The position numbers and the translations under genes are program-made. From Synergistaceae bacterium (lineage in GTDB: Bacteria; Synergistota; Synergistia; Synergistales; Aminithiophilaceae), in contig JAESII010000009.1 of NCBI GenBank assembly GCA_016756725.1, positions 1-64,000 on the forward strand: a stretch of 64,000 nt of DNA, read 5' to 3'. This document shows, in pieces, positions 24,980 through 34,165 of the stretch. The stretch's first letter is position 1; every line of letters starts with the position of its first letter. Under the pieces are notes generated by a model that made no database searches, was not told the DNA's origin, and saw nothing but the letters and a program-made list of their open reading frames with translations.

Positions 24980-26781
24980 TGTACGGCTGGATGAATAAGG
25001 TCCTCCGCGTCAATCTCTCTATGGGAACCTGCGCCGTCGAGCCGCTGAGGAAAGACGACGCCAAGGCCTTCCTCGGCGCTCGCGGTCTCGGGACGAAATA
25101 CTTCGTCGACGAAGTGGATCCTTCCGTCGATCCCCTCTCTCCGGAGAACAAGCTTCTTTTTGTGACAGGTCCCCTGACGGGAACACTGGCCACCTCGGGC
25201 GGTCGCTACGAAGTCGTCACCAAGGGCCCCCTGACGGGCACGATCGCCGCCTCCAACTCCGGCGGGTACTGGGGCGGCGAGCTCAAGTATGCCGGCTATG
25301 ACATGATCATCTTCGAGGGGAAGGCCGAAAGACCCGTCTATCTGTGGATCTACAATGACCAGATCGAACTCAGGGAGGCCTCTGGCCTCTGGGGAAAAAA
25401 GGTCGACGAGACGACCGATCTCCTCCTCGAGGCGACGGACCCCGAAGCCAAAGTGGCCTGTATCGGGCCGGCCGGTGAGAACCTCGTCAAGTTCGCCAAC
25501 ATCATGAATGACAAGCACCGTGCCGCCGGCCGGACCGGCGTCGGCGCCGTCATGGGCAGCAAGAACCTGAAGGCCGTCGTCGTCCGCGGGACGAAGGGTG
25601 TCACGGTGGCCGACGGACAGGCCTTCATGGACGTCGTCAGGGCCTGCCGAGAGAAGCTGGCTGCCAATCCCGTCACCTCCGGCGGACTTCCCGCCTACGG
25701 AACGAACGTTCTCGTCAACATCATCAACTCCGTCGGCGGACTGCCGACGCGGAATTTCCAGGAGGCCTGGTTCGAAGGAGCCGAAGGCATCAGCGGCGAG
25801 ACCCTTTCTGCCGAATACCTCGTCCGCGCCAAAGGCTGCATGGGCTGCAGCTCTCGCTGCGGCCGGGTGACGCAGGTCGACGGCCTCAAAGGGGAGGGGC
25901 CGGAGTACGAGACGGCCTGGTCCTTCGGTGCCCAATGCGGCGTGTCGGATATGAAGGCTGTCCTTAAGGCGAACTTCCTCTGCAATGAGCTGGGTTTGGA
26001 TACAATCACTATGGGAAGCACCATCGGCTGTGCCATGGAGCTTTTTGAACGAGGCCACGTCGACAGGGCCTCGACGGGCATGGATCTTCATTTCGGCAAC
26101 GGCGACGCCGTCGTGGCCCTGACAGAGGCAACGGCTTACCGCAGAGGTTTCGGCGATGTCCTGGCCGAGGGGTCCTTCCGGATGGCCCAGCGTTACGGCC
26201 ATTCCGAGCTCTCCATGACCGTCAAGAAACAGGAGATGCCGGCTTACGACCCCCGGGCCCTTCAGGGGATGGGGCTGGAGTATGCCACCTCGAACCGGGG
26301 AGGGTGCCATGTCCGCGGCTACCTGACCTCGCCGGAGGTCCTGGGACTGCCCGAGAAGCTCGATCCCTCGGCGGTGGAGGGCAAGCCGGTCTGGGCCAAG
26401 ATCTTCCAGGATCTGACGGCGGCCGTCGATTCGGCAGGCCTCTGCCTTTTCATCACCTTTGCCCTCGGTGGCGACGATGTGGCGGCTCAGCTCAAGACGG
26501 CCACGGGGCTGGACTACACGGCAGAAGAGGTTCTCCTCTGCGGCGAGAGAATCTGGAATCTGGAGCGTCTGTTCAACCTTCGAGCCGGCGTCGGCCCCGA
26601 AGAGGACAAGTTGCCGCCGCGACTCGTGAACGACCCCATCCCGGCCGGCCCCGCCAAGGGACAGGTCTGCCGCCTCGACGAGATGCTTCCCGGCTACTAC
26701 GAGGCCCGAGGATGGACGGAAGAGGGTGTCCCCGGCGTCGAGCGGCTCGCCTCTCTCGGACTGGAGGCCTATGCCTTTTAA
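24979..26781 (+). CDS. aor: Tungsten-containing aldehyde:ferredoxin oxidoreductase, large subunit
   Basis: 600 aa, typical AOR family length. Oxidises aldehydes to carboxylates, or the reverse, at a tungsto-bispterin centre. The N-terminus [16 protein letters not shown], the [13 protein letters not shown] and [14 protein letters not shown] pterin-binding stretches, [34 protein letters not shown] and the [4Fe-4S] ligands CMGCSSRC with a distal Cys in SAGLCLFI are all present. Preferred aldehyde unknown. The four preceding genes supply NuoE/F/G-like and ferredoxin-like subunits, matching five-subunit bifurcating tungsten enzymes reported from Acetomicrobium. Followed by a 28-bp hairpin. Confidence 0.95.
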   Translation: MYGWMNKVLRVNLSMGTCAVEPLRKDDAKAFLGARGLGTKYFVDEVDPSVDPLSPENKLLFVTGPLTGTLATSGGRYEVVTKGPLTGTIAASNSGGYWGGELKYAGYDMIIFEGKAERPVYLWIYNDQIELREASGLWGKKVDETTDLLLEATDPEAKVACIGPAGENLVKFANIMNDKHRAAGRTGVGAVMGSKNLKAVVVRGTKGVTVADGQAFMDVVRACREKLAANPVTSGGLPAYGTNVLVNIINSVGGLPTRNFQEAWFEGAEGISGETLSAEYLVRAKGCMGCSSRCGRVTQVDGLKGEGPEYETAWSFGAQCGVSDMKAVLKANFLCNELGLDTITMGSTIGCAMELFERGHVDRASTGMDLHFGNGDAVVALTEATAYRRGFGDVLAEGSFRMAQRYGHSELSMTVKKQEMPAYDPRALQGMGLEYATSNRGGCHVRGYLTSPEVLGLPEKLDPSAVEGKPVWAKIFQDLTAAVDSAGLCLFITFALGGDDVAAQLKTATGLDYTAEEVLLCGERIWNLERLFNLRAGVGPEEDKLPPRLVNDPIPAGPAKGQVCRLDEMLPGYYEARGWTEEGVPGVERLASLGLEAYAF

Positions 26782-26789
26782 AAAGGAGT

Positions 26790-26847
26790 GAGTCCACAGG
26801 AAAAGGCCGTGGGAGAAGATTCTCCCACGGCCTTTTCCTGTGGACTC
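26790..26847. terminator. Terminator, perfect 28-bp stem
   Basis: Arms 26790-26817 and 26820-26847 are perfect inverted repeats starting GAGTCCACAGG and ending CCTGTGGACTC, with only GA formally unpaired. It ends the oxidoreductase operon; there is no T-run after it. Confidence 0.75.
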
Positions 26848-26964
26848 CTCGCTTGCTTGGAGAAGACCTTTGCTGCCTCTTTTTCGGTAAAACAGCTAAA
26901 ATAGGGCCGTCACCAGGGCCGCAGTTGACGGCAACACCTCCAGGGCCCGAGAAAGGAGCTTGTC

Positions 26965-28350
26965 ATGACCTTCCCGGCATTTGTCGTCGCCGCCGCAAGA
27001 AGCGGATCGGGAAAGACGACTTTCACCACCGGACTGCTCCGCGCCCTTGCCCTTAAGGGCCATCGGGTACAGCCCTTCAAGGTCGGACCCGACTTCATCG
27101 ATCCCTCCTACCTGGCTGCCGCAGCGGGGAGATCCTGCCGCAACCTCGACGGCCATCTCCTCGGCGCGTCGACGTTGACCGGTCTTTTTGAGCAAGGGTG
27201 CCGGGGAGCCGACGTTGCCGTCGTCGAAGGTGTCATGGGGCTCTACGACGGCCTCGGTCCGGAAGGGCTCTATTCGACGGCCTGGACGGCGCGATGTCTG
27301 GGGTTGCCCGTCCTGCTTCTCGTCGATGCCTCGGCCGGAGCGACGAGTGTCGCTGCCATCGTCCATGGTTTTGCCACCCTGCCCGCACTGGCTCCCTCGC
27401 TCGTCGCCGTCGTCCTCAACCGCGTCGGAAGCGACGGCCATGGCGAGATGGTGGCCGAAGCCGTCCGGGACCTTACGGGGCTACCCGTTCTGGGCTGGCT
27501 TCCCAAGATGCCCGAGGCGGCCTTTCCGTCCCGTCACCTGGGGCTGATCCCGGCGGGGGAACGGGAGGGCCTGAGCGCTCAGATCAACCGTCTCGGTCAG
27601 GCCGTGCTGGAGCGGATCGATCTGGCCAGGCTCCTGGCTCTGGCCTCGGATCGGAAGGTCTCGCGGGGTCCTTCTCTCCGGCCTTTTTTTCCCCTTACCG
27701 ATCGCCCCCTGCGCGTCGCCTATGGCTGGGACCGGGCTTTCTCCTTCTACTATCGCGACGCCCTCGATCTGCTGGAAGTCCTCGGGGCCGAGCTGGTTCC
27801 CACGAGCCCCCTTGGCGATGAGGATCTGCCCGAGGGGACGGAGGCCCTTTTTCTGGGCGGAGGCTATCCCGAGGTCTTTCTCGACGAACTGGCCGAAAAC
27901 GCACCCTATCTGGCCTCCCTCCGATCCGCCCACGGAAGGGGACTGCCGATTTACGCCGAATGCGGCGGCATGATCTATCTCGGAAGGAGCCTCACCGACG
28001 AAAAGGGACAGAAACGACCTCTGGCAGGTCTCCTGGAGCTGGATACAGTCATGACGGACCGGCTCCAGCGCTTCGGCTACGTCCACGTCGACGTCCTTGA
28101 AAAGACGGTTCTCCAGCAGAAGGGGATCCGACTGCCGGGCCACGAGTTCCACTATTCCGCTGCTGCCGGCGCCTTGCCCGACGCCTATCGGGTGAGCCGG
28201 GCCGGCAGGGAGAGTTCCTCCTGGTCAGAAGGGTACCGTTCGGGCAACCTCCTGGCCAGCTACGTCCACCTCCATTTCTGGAGTGATCCTTCCATGGCGG
28301 AGCGCTTTCTCCGCTTTGCCCTGGAAAGGCGAACCCCTCATGGCCGTTGA
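26965..28350 (+). CDS. cbiA: Cobyrinic acid a,c-diamide synthase
   Basis: 461 aa. Glutamine- and ATP-dependent amidation of the a and c side chains of cobyrinic acid. The N-terminal synthetase domain has VVAAARSGSGKTTFTTGLLRA and VGPDFIDPSYL; the C-terminal glutaminase domain carries the nucleophile Cys in YAECGGMIYLGRSL and an HEFHYS motif. Preceded by AAAGGAG. A TAAAAT box near 26901 may be its promoter. It starts a three-gene B12 cluster (cbiA, cbiB, cobD) on the opposite strand from the main operon, without a riboswitch in front of it. Confidence 0.96.
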   Translation: MTFPAFVVAAARSGSGKTTFTTGLLRALALKGHRVQPFKVGPDFIDPSYLAAAAGRSCRNLDGHLLGASTLTGLFEQGCRGADVAVVEGVMGLYDGLGPEGLYSTAWTARCLGLPVLLLVDASAGATSVAAIVHGFATLPALAPSLVAVVLNRVGSDGHGEMVAEAVRDLTGLPVLGWLPKMPEAAFPSRHLGLIPAGEREGLSAQINRLGQAVLERIDLARLLALASDRKVSRGPSLRPFFPLTDRPLRVAYGWDRAFSFYYRDALDLLEVLGAELVPTSPLGDEDLPEGTEALFLGGGYPEVFLDELAENAPYLASLRSAHGRGLPIYAECGGMIYLGRSLTDEKGQKRPLAGLLELDTVMTDRLQRFGYVHVDVLEKTVLQQKGIRLPGHEFHYSAAAGALPDAYRVSRAGRESSSWSEGYRSGNLLASYVHLHFWSDPSMAERFLRFALERRTPHGR

Positions 28351-29272
28351 GGGTCTTCTCCTCGCCTTGGTTTTGGATTTTCTTTTCGGTGATCCCCGGT
28401 GGCCCTTCCATCCCGTCCGCCTCATCGGCCATGCCGCGTCGGTTCTGGAGAGGTCCTGTCGCCGCCTGCCCCTTCCGGAGCGGATGCAGGGCCTGGCCTT
28501 CGTCGTCGCCGTTGAAGGGGCCGTCCTCGTTCCTCTGGGCAGCGCCCTTTTGGTGAACTCCCGGCTCCCTCTGCCCTGGCTTTTTGAAGGGGTTGCCCTC
28601 TTTTTCGCCCTCGGCGGATCCTCTCTGGGACGGGAAGTGCGGCGCGTTGCCCAGGCGCTGCAGGCCCAAGGGCTTGATGCCGCCCGAAAGACCCTCTCCT
28701 TTCTGGTGAGCCGGGACACGGAGGTTCTGACCGAAGAAGGTGTCGTCTCTTCCGCCCTGGAGACTCTCTCGGAAAACTTCAGCGATGCCCTGGCGGCGAC
28801 CCTTCTCTACGCCGTCCTCGGAGGACCTCTTCTCGCCTGGCTTCACCGGACAGCTAACACCCTGGATGCCATGGTCGGCTACAGAACGGAGAGGTACCGT
28901 CATTTCGGCTGGGCTTCGGCCCGCTTCGATGACCTGCTCGGCTGGATGCCGGCACGTCTTTCGGCGGCTCTCATCGCCCTTTCCGCCCCTCTCGTCGGCG
29001 GCGGGACGCAAGAAAGCTGGTTTGCGGCTCTCCAAGAGGGCCCGAAGCTGGAAAGTCCCAACGCCGGCTTTCCCATGGCGGCCTTCGCCGGGGCCCTGAA
29101 TCGCTCTCTCTGCGGCCCCGTCTCCTATTTCGGCTCCGTCCGGGAGAAACCCTTTCTTGGCAGCGGACCGAGGCCGGACCGGAACGACCTCGAGAGAGGG
29201 TTGACCCTCTACTGGGGGGCCTCCTTGCTTCTGGCCCTCCTTGCCCTTTGGGCCGGGGGGCTGCTCTCATGA
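28340..29272 (+). CDS. cbiB: Adenosylcobinamide-phosphate synthase CbiB
   Basis: 310 aa membrane protein. Attaches aminopropanol (phosphate) to adenosylcobyrate to form the cobinamide side arm. FGDPRWPFHPVRLIG at the N-terminus, SRDTEVLTEEGVVSSALETLSENFSDA and HRTANTLDAMVGYRTERY are conserved CbiB blocks; several hydrophobic helices are visible. ATG 28340 overlaps cbiA by 11 nt, and the stop overlaps cobD by 4 nt. Confidence 0.95.
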   Translation: MAVEGLLLALVLDFLFGDPRWPFHPVRLIGHAASVLERSCRRLPLPERMQGLAFVVAVEGAVLVPLGSALLVNSRLPLPWLFEGVALFFALGGSSLGREVRRVAQALQAQGLDAARKTLSFLVSRDTEVLTEEGVVSSALETLSENFSDALAATLLYAVLGGPLLAWLHRTANTLDAMVGYRTERYRHFGWASARFDDLLGWMPARLSAALIALSAPLVGGGTQESWFAALQEGPKLESPNAGFPMAAFAGALNRSLCGPVSYFGSVREKPFLGSGPRPDRNDLERGLTLYWGASLLLALLALWAGGLLS

Positions 29273-30321
29273 GTCTCCACGGAGGCCGCATCTGGGACTG
29301 CGACGATCCCCGTTCGTGGCTCGACTTTTCGGCCAACATCAATCCCTGGGGGCCGCCGGCCTTCGCCGTCGAAGCGGCCCGGGAAGCTCTCCATTGGGCT
29401 GACCGCTATCCCGACAGCGAAAGCCGGGCTCTCCGGTCGGCCTTGGCGAGTGTCACAGGTCACGCCGTCGAAGGCATCGTCGTCGGCAACGGGGCCGGTG
29501 ACCTCATCCGGGCTCTTTTCGCCTCTCTCCGTCCCCGACGCTTCCTGACGGCGGAGCCGACCTTCGCCGAATACGGCGACGTGGCGCGGACGCTGGAGAT
29601 TCCCGTCGTTTCCTTCCCTCTGCGGCCCGACGACGGTTTCGCCTTTCCCGTTGAGGCTCTCTGCGGCGCCTTGGGCGGGGGAGACCTCGTCCTGGCCTGT
29701 CAGCCCAACAACCCGACGGGGAGGGCCTGGACGGCGGAGGAGCTGGGCCGTCTCCTGGGGGCGGCGACGGCCCGGGGCGCCGTTCTCGTCGTTGACGAGT
29801 GCTTCCGTAACCTCACCGTCCCCCGGGGACCTTCTTTCCAGTGTGCCCCCTGGCCTGAGGGGCTTTTCCTCCTTCGGGCCTTCACGAAGGACTTCTCCCT
29901 GCCGGGACTGCGCGTCGGCTACCTCCTGGCCTCGCCTCAAAGGGCGACGATGGTCCGATCCTTTCTGCAGCCCTGGCCGATCAATTGCGTCGGTGAGGCG
30001 GCGGCCCTGGCCTGTCTGGAGAAGGGGGCATCTTTTATCGCAGACTGTCAGGCCCGTCTGGCAATCGCGCGCCAGGGACTGGAGGAGGGGCTTCGGATCC
30101 GGGGATTTCAGGTTTTTCCGGGAGCGGCGAACTATCTTCTCTGTCGCAGCTCCCGGGACGGCGCGAGTCTTCAGAGGGGGTTGGTCCCTTTCCGGATCCT
30201 GATCCGGCGCTGCCACTCCTTTCCCGGCCTGGACGACTTCTTTATTCGTCTTGCCGTCCGGTCGGTCGAGGATAATGCCCGGCTTCTGTCCGCCCTGGAG
30301 GTTGTTTTTTCGGGAGAATGA
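29269..30321 (+). CDS. cobD: L-threonine-O-3-phosphate decarboxylase
   Basis: 350 aa PLP-dependent fold type I enzyme making (R)-1-amino-2-propanol phosphate for CbiB. It starts MSLHGGRIWD and has LDFSANINPWGPP, typical of CobD/CobC, then CQPNNPTGRAW, VVDECFRN and the PLP-lysine motif FTKDFSLPGLRVGYLL. Position next to cbiB supports CobD over a histidinol-phosphate aminotransferase. ATG 29269 overlaps the cbiB stop; another ATG at 29248 lies inside cbiB. Followed by a palindromic hairpin region. Confidence 0.92.
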   Translation: MSLHGGRIWDCDDPRSWLDFSANINPWGPPAFAVEAAREALHWADRYPDSESRALRSALASVTGHAVEGIVVGNGAGDLIRALFASLRPRRFLTAEPTFAEYGDVARTLEIPVVSFPLRPDDGFAFPVEALCGALGGGDLVLACQPNNPTGRAWTAEELGRLLGAATARGAVLVVDECFRNLTVPRGPSFQCAPWPEGLFLLRAFTKDFSLPGLRVGYLLASPQRATMVRSFLQPWPINCVGEAAALACLEKGASFIADCQARLAIARQGLEEGLRIRGFQVFPGAANYLLCRSSRDGASLQRGLVPFRILIRRCHSFPGLDDFFIRLAVRSVEDNARLLSALEVVFSGE

Positions 30322-30382
30322 TGGAGAGCACGGGGCTTCCCTTAATCAGGTCCAGTCAGAAACTGCCCCTTCGCTTCATGAG

Positions 30383-30414
30383 ACGAAGGGGCCTCCTAAA
30401 GGAGGCCCCTTCGT
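30383..30414. terminator. Hairpin between converging cobD and lemA
   Basis: Perfect 14-bp stem ACGAAGGGGCCTCC / GGAGGCCCCTTCGT with TAAA loop. An upstream copy of CCCCTTCG (about 30367) could pair with the same left arm, so two exclusive folds are possible. Confidence 0.65.
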
Positions 30415-30436
30415 GAGGGCGTTCGCTGGGAAGGCG

Positions 30437-30991
30437 TTATGAAAAGGATACTGCTGGGGTGGCCCTTTCTCCTTCGTCGGTTTCAAAGAAATCGGCCTTG
30501 GTGAAGCCGAAATGTCGGGCGATGAGGACGGCCGGGAAGGTCGCGATGGCGATGTTGTAGTCTCTCGTGGCCCCGTTGTAGTAGCGGCGGGACATCTGGA
30601 TGTCGTTTTCGAGGGACGAAAGCTGCTCCTGAAGTTGGAGAAAGTTGGCGTTCGCCTTCAGCTCTGGGTAGTTCTCGGCGACGGCGAAGAGGGATTTCAG
30701 GGCCCCTGAAAGCATGTTTTCCGATTGTGCTCTTGCTTCGACGGTCTGAGCCCGAGAGATACTGGCCCGAGCTTCGGTGACCTTCAGAAAAACGTCCTTC
30801 TCGTGAGACGCGTAACCCTTGACGGTTTCCACGAGATTGGGAATGAGGTCGAAGCGCCTTTTGAGCTGAACGTCGATGCCGCTCCAGGCTTCCTCCTTCA
30901 TGTTGGAGAGCCGGATGAGTCGGTTGTAGACGGAAACGGCCCAGACGATGACCAGGGTGACAAGGGCCGGTATGGCGATCCAGAGCAGCAT
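30437..30991 (-). CDS. lemA: LemA family protein
   Basis: 184 aa. One N-terminal membrane helix (LLWIAIPALVTLVIVWAVSV), then the all-helical LemA core with VQLKRRFDLIPNLVETVKGY, HEKDVFLKVTEARA and NFLQLQEQLSSLENDIQMSR. Membrane-anchored and widespread; its exact biochemical role is unknown. It is often linked to htpX or TPM-domain genes, but neither is here. ATG 30991 is preceded by GGAGGAGG. Single gene, converging with cobD. Confidence 0.93.
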   Translation of the reverse strand: MLLWIAIPALVTLVIVWAVSVYNRLIRLSNMKEEAWSGIDVQLKRRFDLIPNLVETVKGYASHEKDVFLKVTEARASISRAQTVEARAQSENMLSGALKSLFAVAENYPELKANANFLQLQEQLSSLENDIQMSRRYYNGATRDYNIAIATFPAVLIARHFGFTKADFFETDEGERATPAVSFS

Positions 30992-31212
30992 GGGGACCCC
31001 TCCTCCAGAGGAGAAAATGAGATTTCCTTTTACATTTTACACAAGAAGAGGACCCACTGCGAGTCCTTATCCTTCGATGCCAGTGGTTTTTCTTCCCGTC
31101 GCCGCTACAATCGAAGAGAAGGTGAGCGGCGTCAGGCTTCTCCTGGGGGCCTCGAAGCGGTGGGTCTCACCGAAGCAGGAATTCCTGGTGCGAATACAGG
31201 GAGGTGATCGTT

Positions 31213-32028
31213 TTGCACCGGCTTTACGTCTACTCCTCGACGGGCAACAGTCTTGCCCTTGCCGAAGGGCTGGCACGCCGCCTGCCGCCGGCTGAGGTGA
31301 TCAACATGGCCTTCTTCCGAGAGACGACCGTCCGGGTCTCGGGAGCGAGAGTGGGTTTCATCTTTCCCGTCCATGCCTTCGGCCTTCCCGCCGTGGTCCG
31401 ATCCTTTTTCTCCCGCGTCGAAGTCGAGCCGGGTTGCCCCCTTTATCTTCTGCTCAACAGCGCGGGCCTGCCTCTCGGAGCACCGGCTCTCGCCGAAAGA
31501 TTGCTTGCCGACCGGGCCATTTCCGTTCAGTCTGTCTTCCATATCCCCATGGCGGGCAATTATCCCCCCTTGAGCAATCCTCCGGCAGGAGAGAAGAGTC
31601 GTTCTCTCGCCGACAGGGGAGAGCAGGCCCTCGATGACGTCGCCGAGACACTCCGTCGCGGAGATCGTCCGACGACGCCGGGGAAGGGCTGGCGCTTTCT
31701 TTCGGAGGTCATCAACAGACGGGCCTTTCTCGGTACGGCCGATGAGGATCGCCGCTTTTTCGCTAGCAATGACTGCGACGGCTGCTCCCTCTGTTCCCAG
31801 GTCTGTCCCGTCGGGAACATCACCTTTTCCGATGGTCGTCCTCATTGGCATCACCGCTGCACGGGCTGTTTCGCCTGTTTCCACTGGTGCCCTCAAAAGG
31901 CCATTCAGTACAACCGGACCAACTCGGAGGCCCGAAACCGCTATCATCATCCCGCTATTTCTCGGTCGCGCTATCTTGATTGGTGCCGGGAGGGCCAGCT
32001 GTCGCCGGAGGTGCCACGGAAAGGATGA
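31213..32028 (+). CDS. Flavodoxin-ferredoxin fusion (EFR1 family)
   Basis: About 271 aa. An N-terminal flavodoxin-like domain starts LYVYSSTGNSLALAEGLA (FMN phosphate loop SSTGNS) and has FIFPVHAFGLPAVVRSFF. The C-terminal part carries two [4Fe-4S] motifs, CDGCSLCSQVCP and CTGCFACFHWCP. Proteins of this kind shuttle electrons between flavin and Fe-S partners. TTG 31213 is preferred: the GGGAGGTGATC ribosome site (31198-31208) leaves correct spacing for it but none for GTG 31204. The stop overlaps the radical SAM start (ATGA), so this protein may be its electron donor (inference). Confidence 0.88.
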   Translation: MHRLYVYSSTGNSLALAEGLARRLPPAEVINMAFFRETTVRVSGARVGFIFPVHAFGLPAVVRSFFSRVEVEPGCPLYLLLNSAGLPLGAPALAERLLADRAISVQSVFHIPMAGNYPPLSNPPAGEKSRSLADRGEQALDDVAETLRRGDRPTTPGKGWRFLSEVINRRAFLGTADEDRRFFASNDCDGCSLCSQVCPVGNITFSDGRPHWHHRCTGCFACFHWCPQKAIQYNRTNSEARNRYHHPAISRSRYLDWCREGQLSPEVPRKG

Positions 32029-33347
32029 CCGTTCTCAAGGCAGGCGTCGTGCCGCCGATGAGGGGGGATTGTTCGTCCCTTCTTTTGGCTCTCAGGGGTA
32101 TTTCGGTTCTGGGCGTGAATCCGCCTGTCTTCGACTTCGCCTTTTTCGACCTCTGGGCTAGGCCCTTCGGTCTCCTCTGTCTGCTCCAGGCCCTCCGGGA
32201 AAGGGGCAATGACGTCTCCCTTCTCGACGGTCTCCATGAGGTTCCCGAGAAGGATCGGTCTTTCGGCCGCTCTGTCCCTCAGAGCCGGATAATCGAAAAG
32301 CCTGAGCCCTATCGGGGTGTGCCCCGACATTACCGTCATTTCGGCCTTTCCGAGGAGGCCTTCTGCAGGCGCCTTGAGGAAATGGACCGCCCCGACCTGA
32401 TCCTCGTCACGTCGGCTATGACCTACTGGTATCCCGGCGTCTTCTGGTCCATTGAAAGACTGCGATTCCGCTTTCCTGACGTTCCTATCCTTCTCGGGGG
32501 TCTTTATGCCAGACTCTGTCCCGATCACGCCTCCCGAAGCGGTGCCGATTTTATCCAGACCGAAGCCTTCCCGCTGACGTCCTTCCACCCCGCTCTGGAT
32601 CTGTACGAGAGGCCCCGTTTCGGCCTGGCCCTGACCTCTCTGGGGTGTCCCGGGCGCTGTTCTTACTGTGCCTCGTCCCTCCTGTGGCCTCGGTGGGGCC
32701 TTCGCTCTCTGGAGGCCGTCGTCACCGAGATCAGGGCACAATTGGCTTTTCCGGAGGTCCATGATTTGGCCTTTTACGACGACGCCCTTCTGGCTGACAA
32801 GGAACGCCACTTCTATCCCCTCTGCCGGGAATTGAGGCGGTTTCCGGATGTCGCTTTCCACGCGCCCAACGGACTTCACGTCTGCCAGATCGACGACCGC
32901 TGCGCCAGGATGCTTCGGGATAGCTCTTTCCGCACCCTCCGGCTCAGCTTCGAGGGACGGGATGTGACCGTGGCGGCGGCGTCCCGGGGCAAGGTCCATC
33001 CCGGACAGTTCGAGCGGGCCCTCGAGTGCCTGAGAAAGGTCGGATACGAGGATGATGACCTGGAAACCTATCTGCTCGTGGGTCTGCCTGGCCAGAGTGT
33101 CGACGATATCGCCAGGTCCATCGATTATGTCCTCTCTCTGGGAGCCAAGGTCAGGCTCGCCGAATTCTCTCCCATTCCGGGGACTCCTCTTTTCGATGAG
33201 AGTTGCCGCCTTGTTCCGGCCCTTGCTGAGGAGCCGCTGCTTCACAACAACAGCGTCTATGTCCCCTTTGTGGCCTCGGACCTTTCCGCGGGGGAGATGC
33301 AGGAGCTCAAGGATCGGGCACGACGAGGCAGCAGAAAGGCGGTTTAG
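32025..33347 (+). CDS. Radical SAM protein, B12-binding-like type
   Basis: 440 aa. The N-terminal 170 residues resemble the cobalamin-binding-like domain of B12-type radical SAM enzymes (LGVNPPVFDFAFFDLWARPF, LQALRERGNDVSLLDG, ILLGGLYA). The radical SAM core has the cluster motif CPGRCSYC at about 210, then LAFYDDALLAD and TYLLVGLPGQS. There is no DxHxxG cobalamin motif that I can see, so B12 binding is uncertain. Substrate unknown. Translationally coupled to the upstream flavodoxin-ferredoxin protein. Confidence 0.88.
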   Translation: MTVLKAGVVPPMRGDCSSLLLALRGISVLGVNPPVFDFAFFDLWARPFGLLCLLQALRERGNDVSLLDGLHEVPEKDRSFGRSVPQSRIIEKPEPYRGVPRHYRHFGLSEEAFCRRLEEMDRPDLILVTSAMTYWYPGVFWSIERLRFRFPDVPILLGGLYARLCPDHASRSGADFIQTEAFPLTSFHPALDLYERPRFGLALTSLGCPGRCSYCASSLLWPRWGLRSLEAVVTEIRAQLAFPEVHDLAFYDDALLADKERHFYPLCRELRRFPDVAFHAPNGLHVCQIDDRCARMLRDSSFRTLRLSFEGRDVTVAAASRGKVHPGQFERALECLRKVGYEDDDLETYLLVGLPGQSVDDIARSIDYVLSLGAKVRLAEFSPIPGTPLFDESCRLVPALAEEPLLHNNSVYVPFVASDLSAGEMQELKDRARRGSRKAV

Positions 33348-33456
33348 AGATTCGGTCTTTTCTCCCCTGGGATTCCGTCCTCTTTTTGATATAGTGAAGA
33401 AGTAACGTCACCCCGGAGGAGAGAAAAGAACGAATGAAACTGGAGGAGGCGGTGGC

Positions 33457-34080
33457 ATGAACGTGAAAGAGTCGCTCCTTTCAATCATCCTTGGCCTGTG
33501 TCTTCTTGCCCTTGCCGGTCCGGCCCAGGCTCAGAAGGCCCCGGTCATTCAGGGGCTTGTCCGCGATGGCTTCGGCAATCCCCTAGCTGGAGTCCAGGTG
33601 AGGGCCTGGGACGGGACCCGAACCGTTACGGCCCTGTCCGACGGGAAAGGGGAGTATGCCTTTGGCGGGCTGGACAGGAGCCGCCCCCTCTCCCTTCGCT
33701 GGAACCGGACGGGCCATGATCCGGTCCGCATTGATGCCGTCCGTCTGCCTGAAGCCGGGGCTCTTTTCGTCAGTCTCGAATACGCTGAAAGCCGCGTCGG
33801 CGGCACCTTTGTCGTCCGCGTTCCGACCAATCCCTCGACGGGTTACGGCTGGTCCCAGCTCACCCTTGAGGGAAGAGACCACCTGTTCGAATCGGGCTCT
33901 CTCCTGGAGCGCCGCGAAGAGACCGCGGCCCCCCGAAGCAAGGGTGGCGCCGGCAGCGACCAGCTCTGGCTCTATCGTGCCGTTAGCCCCGGAACGGGCC
34001 TCGTCACCTTGGGATACAGCCGTTCCTGGGAGTCTGTGCCTGCCTCCCGGCTCCATCTGGCCGTTCTTGTCGTCCGCTGA
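33457..34080 (+). CDS. Secreted protein with chagasin-type (I42) inhibitor domain
   Basis: 207 aa. Signal peptide (LLSIILGLCLLALAGPAQAQ) at residues 7-26, then a carboxypeptidase-regulatory-like beta domain (VIQGLVRDGFGNPLAGVQVRA). The C-terminal half (about 110-207) matches chagasin/ICP cysteine-protease inhibitors: loop NPSTGYGW (family NPTTGY), a Gly-rich loop GGAGSD, and YSRSWE at the RPW position. It is expected in the periplasm or outside. ATG 33457 follows GGAGGAGG. An 8-codon frame (33434-33460) ends in the same ATGA and might couple translation. Target protease unknown. Confidence 0.8.
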   Translation: MNVKESLLSIILGLCLLALAGPAQAQKAPVIQGLVRDGFGNPLAGVQVRAWDGTRTVTALSDGKGEYAFGGLDRSRPLSLRWNRTGHDPVRIDAVRLPEAGALFVSLEYAESRVGGTFVVRVPTNPSTGYGWSQLTLEGRDHLFESGSLLERREETAAPRSKGGAGSDQLWLYRAVSPGTGLVTLGYSRSWESVPASRLHLAVLVVR

Positions 34081-34119
34081 GGCCAGGCAGTCATTTCCGT
34101 TTTTGGGGAAGACGAAAAA

Positions 34120-34142
34120 GAGGGGCCCCTCAGGGGCCCCTC
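34120..34142. terminator. Short bidirectional hairpin
   Basis: GAGGGGCCCC / GGGGCCCCTC with TCA loop, between the converging inhibitor and cyclophilin genes. AAAAA precedes it, giving a T-run on the minus strand. Confidence 0.65.
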
Positions 34143-34165
34143 TCGCTTCTGAAGCAGGTGTCGGT

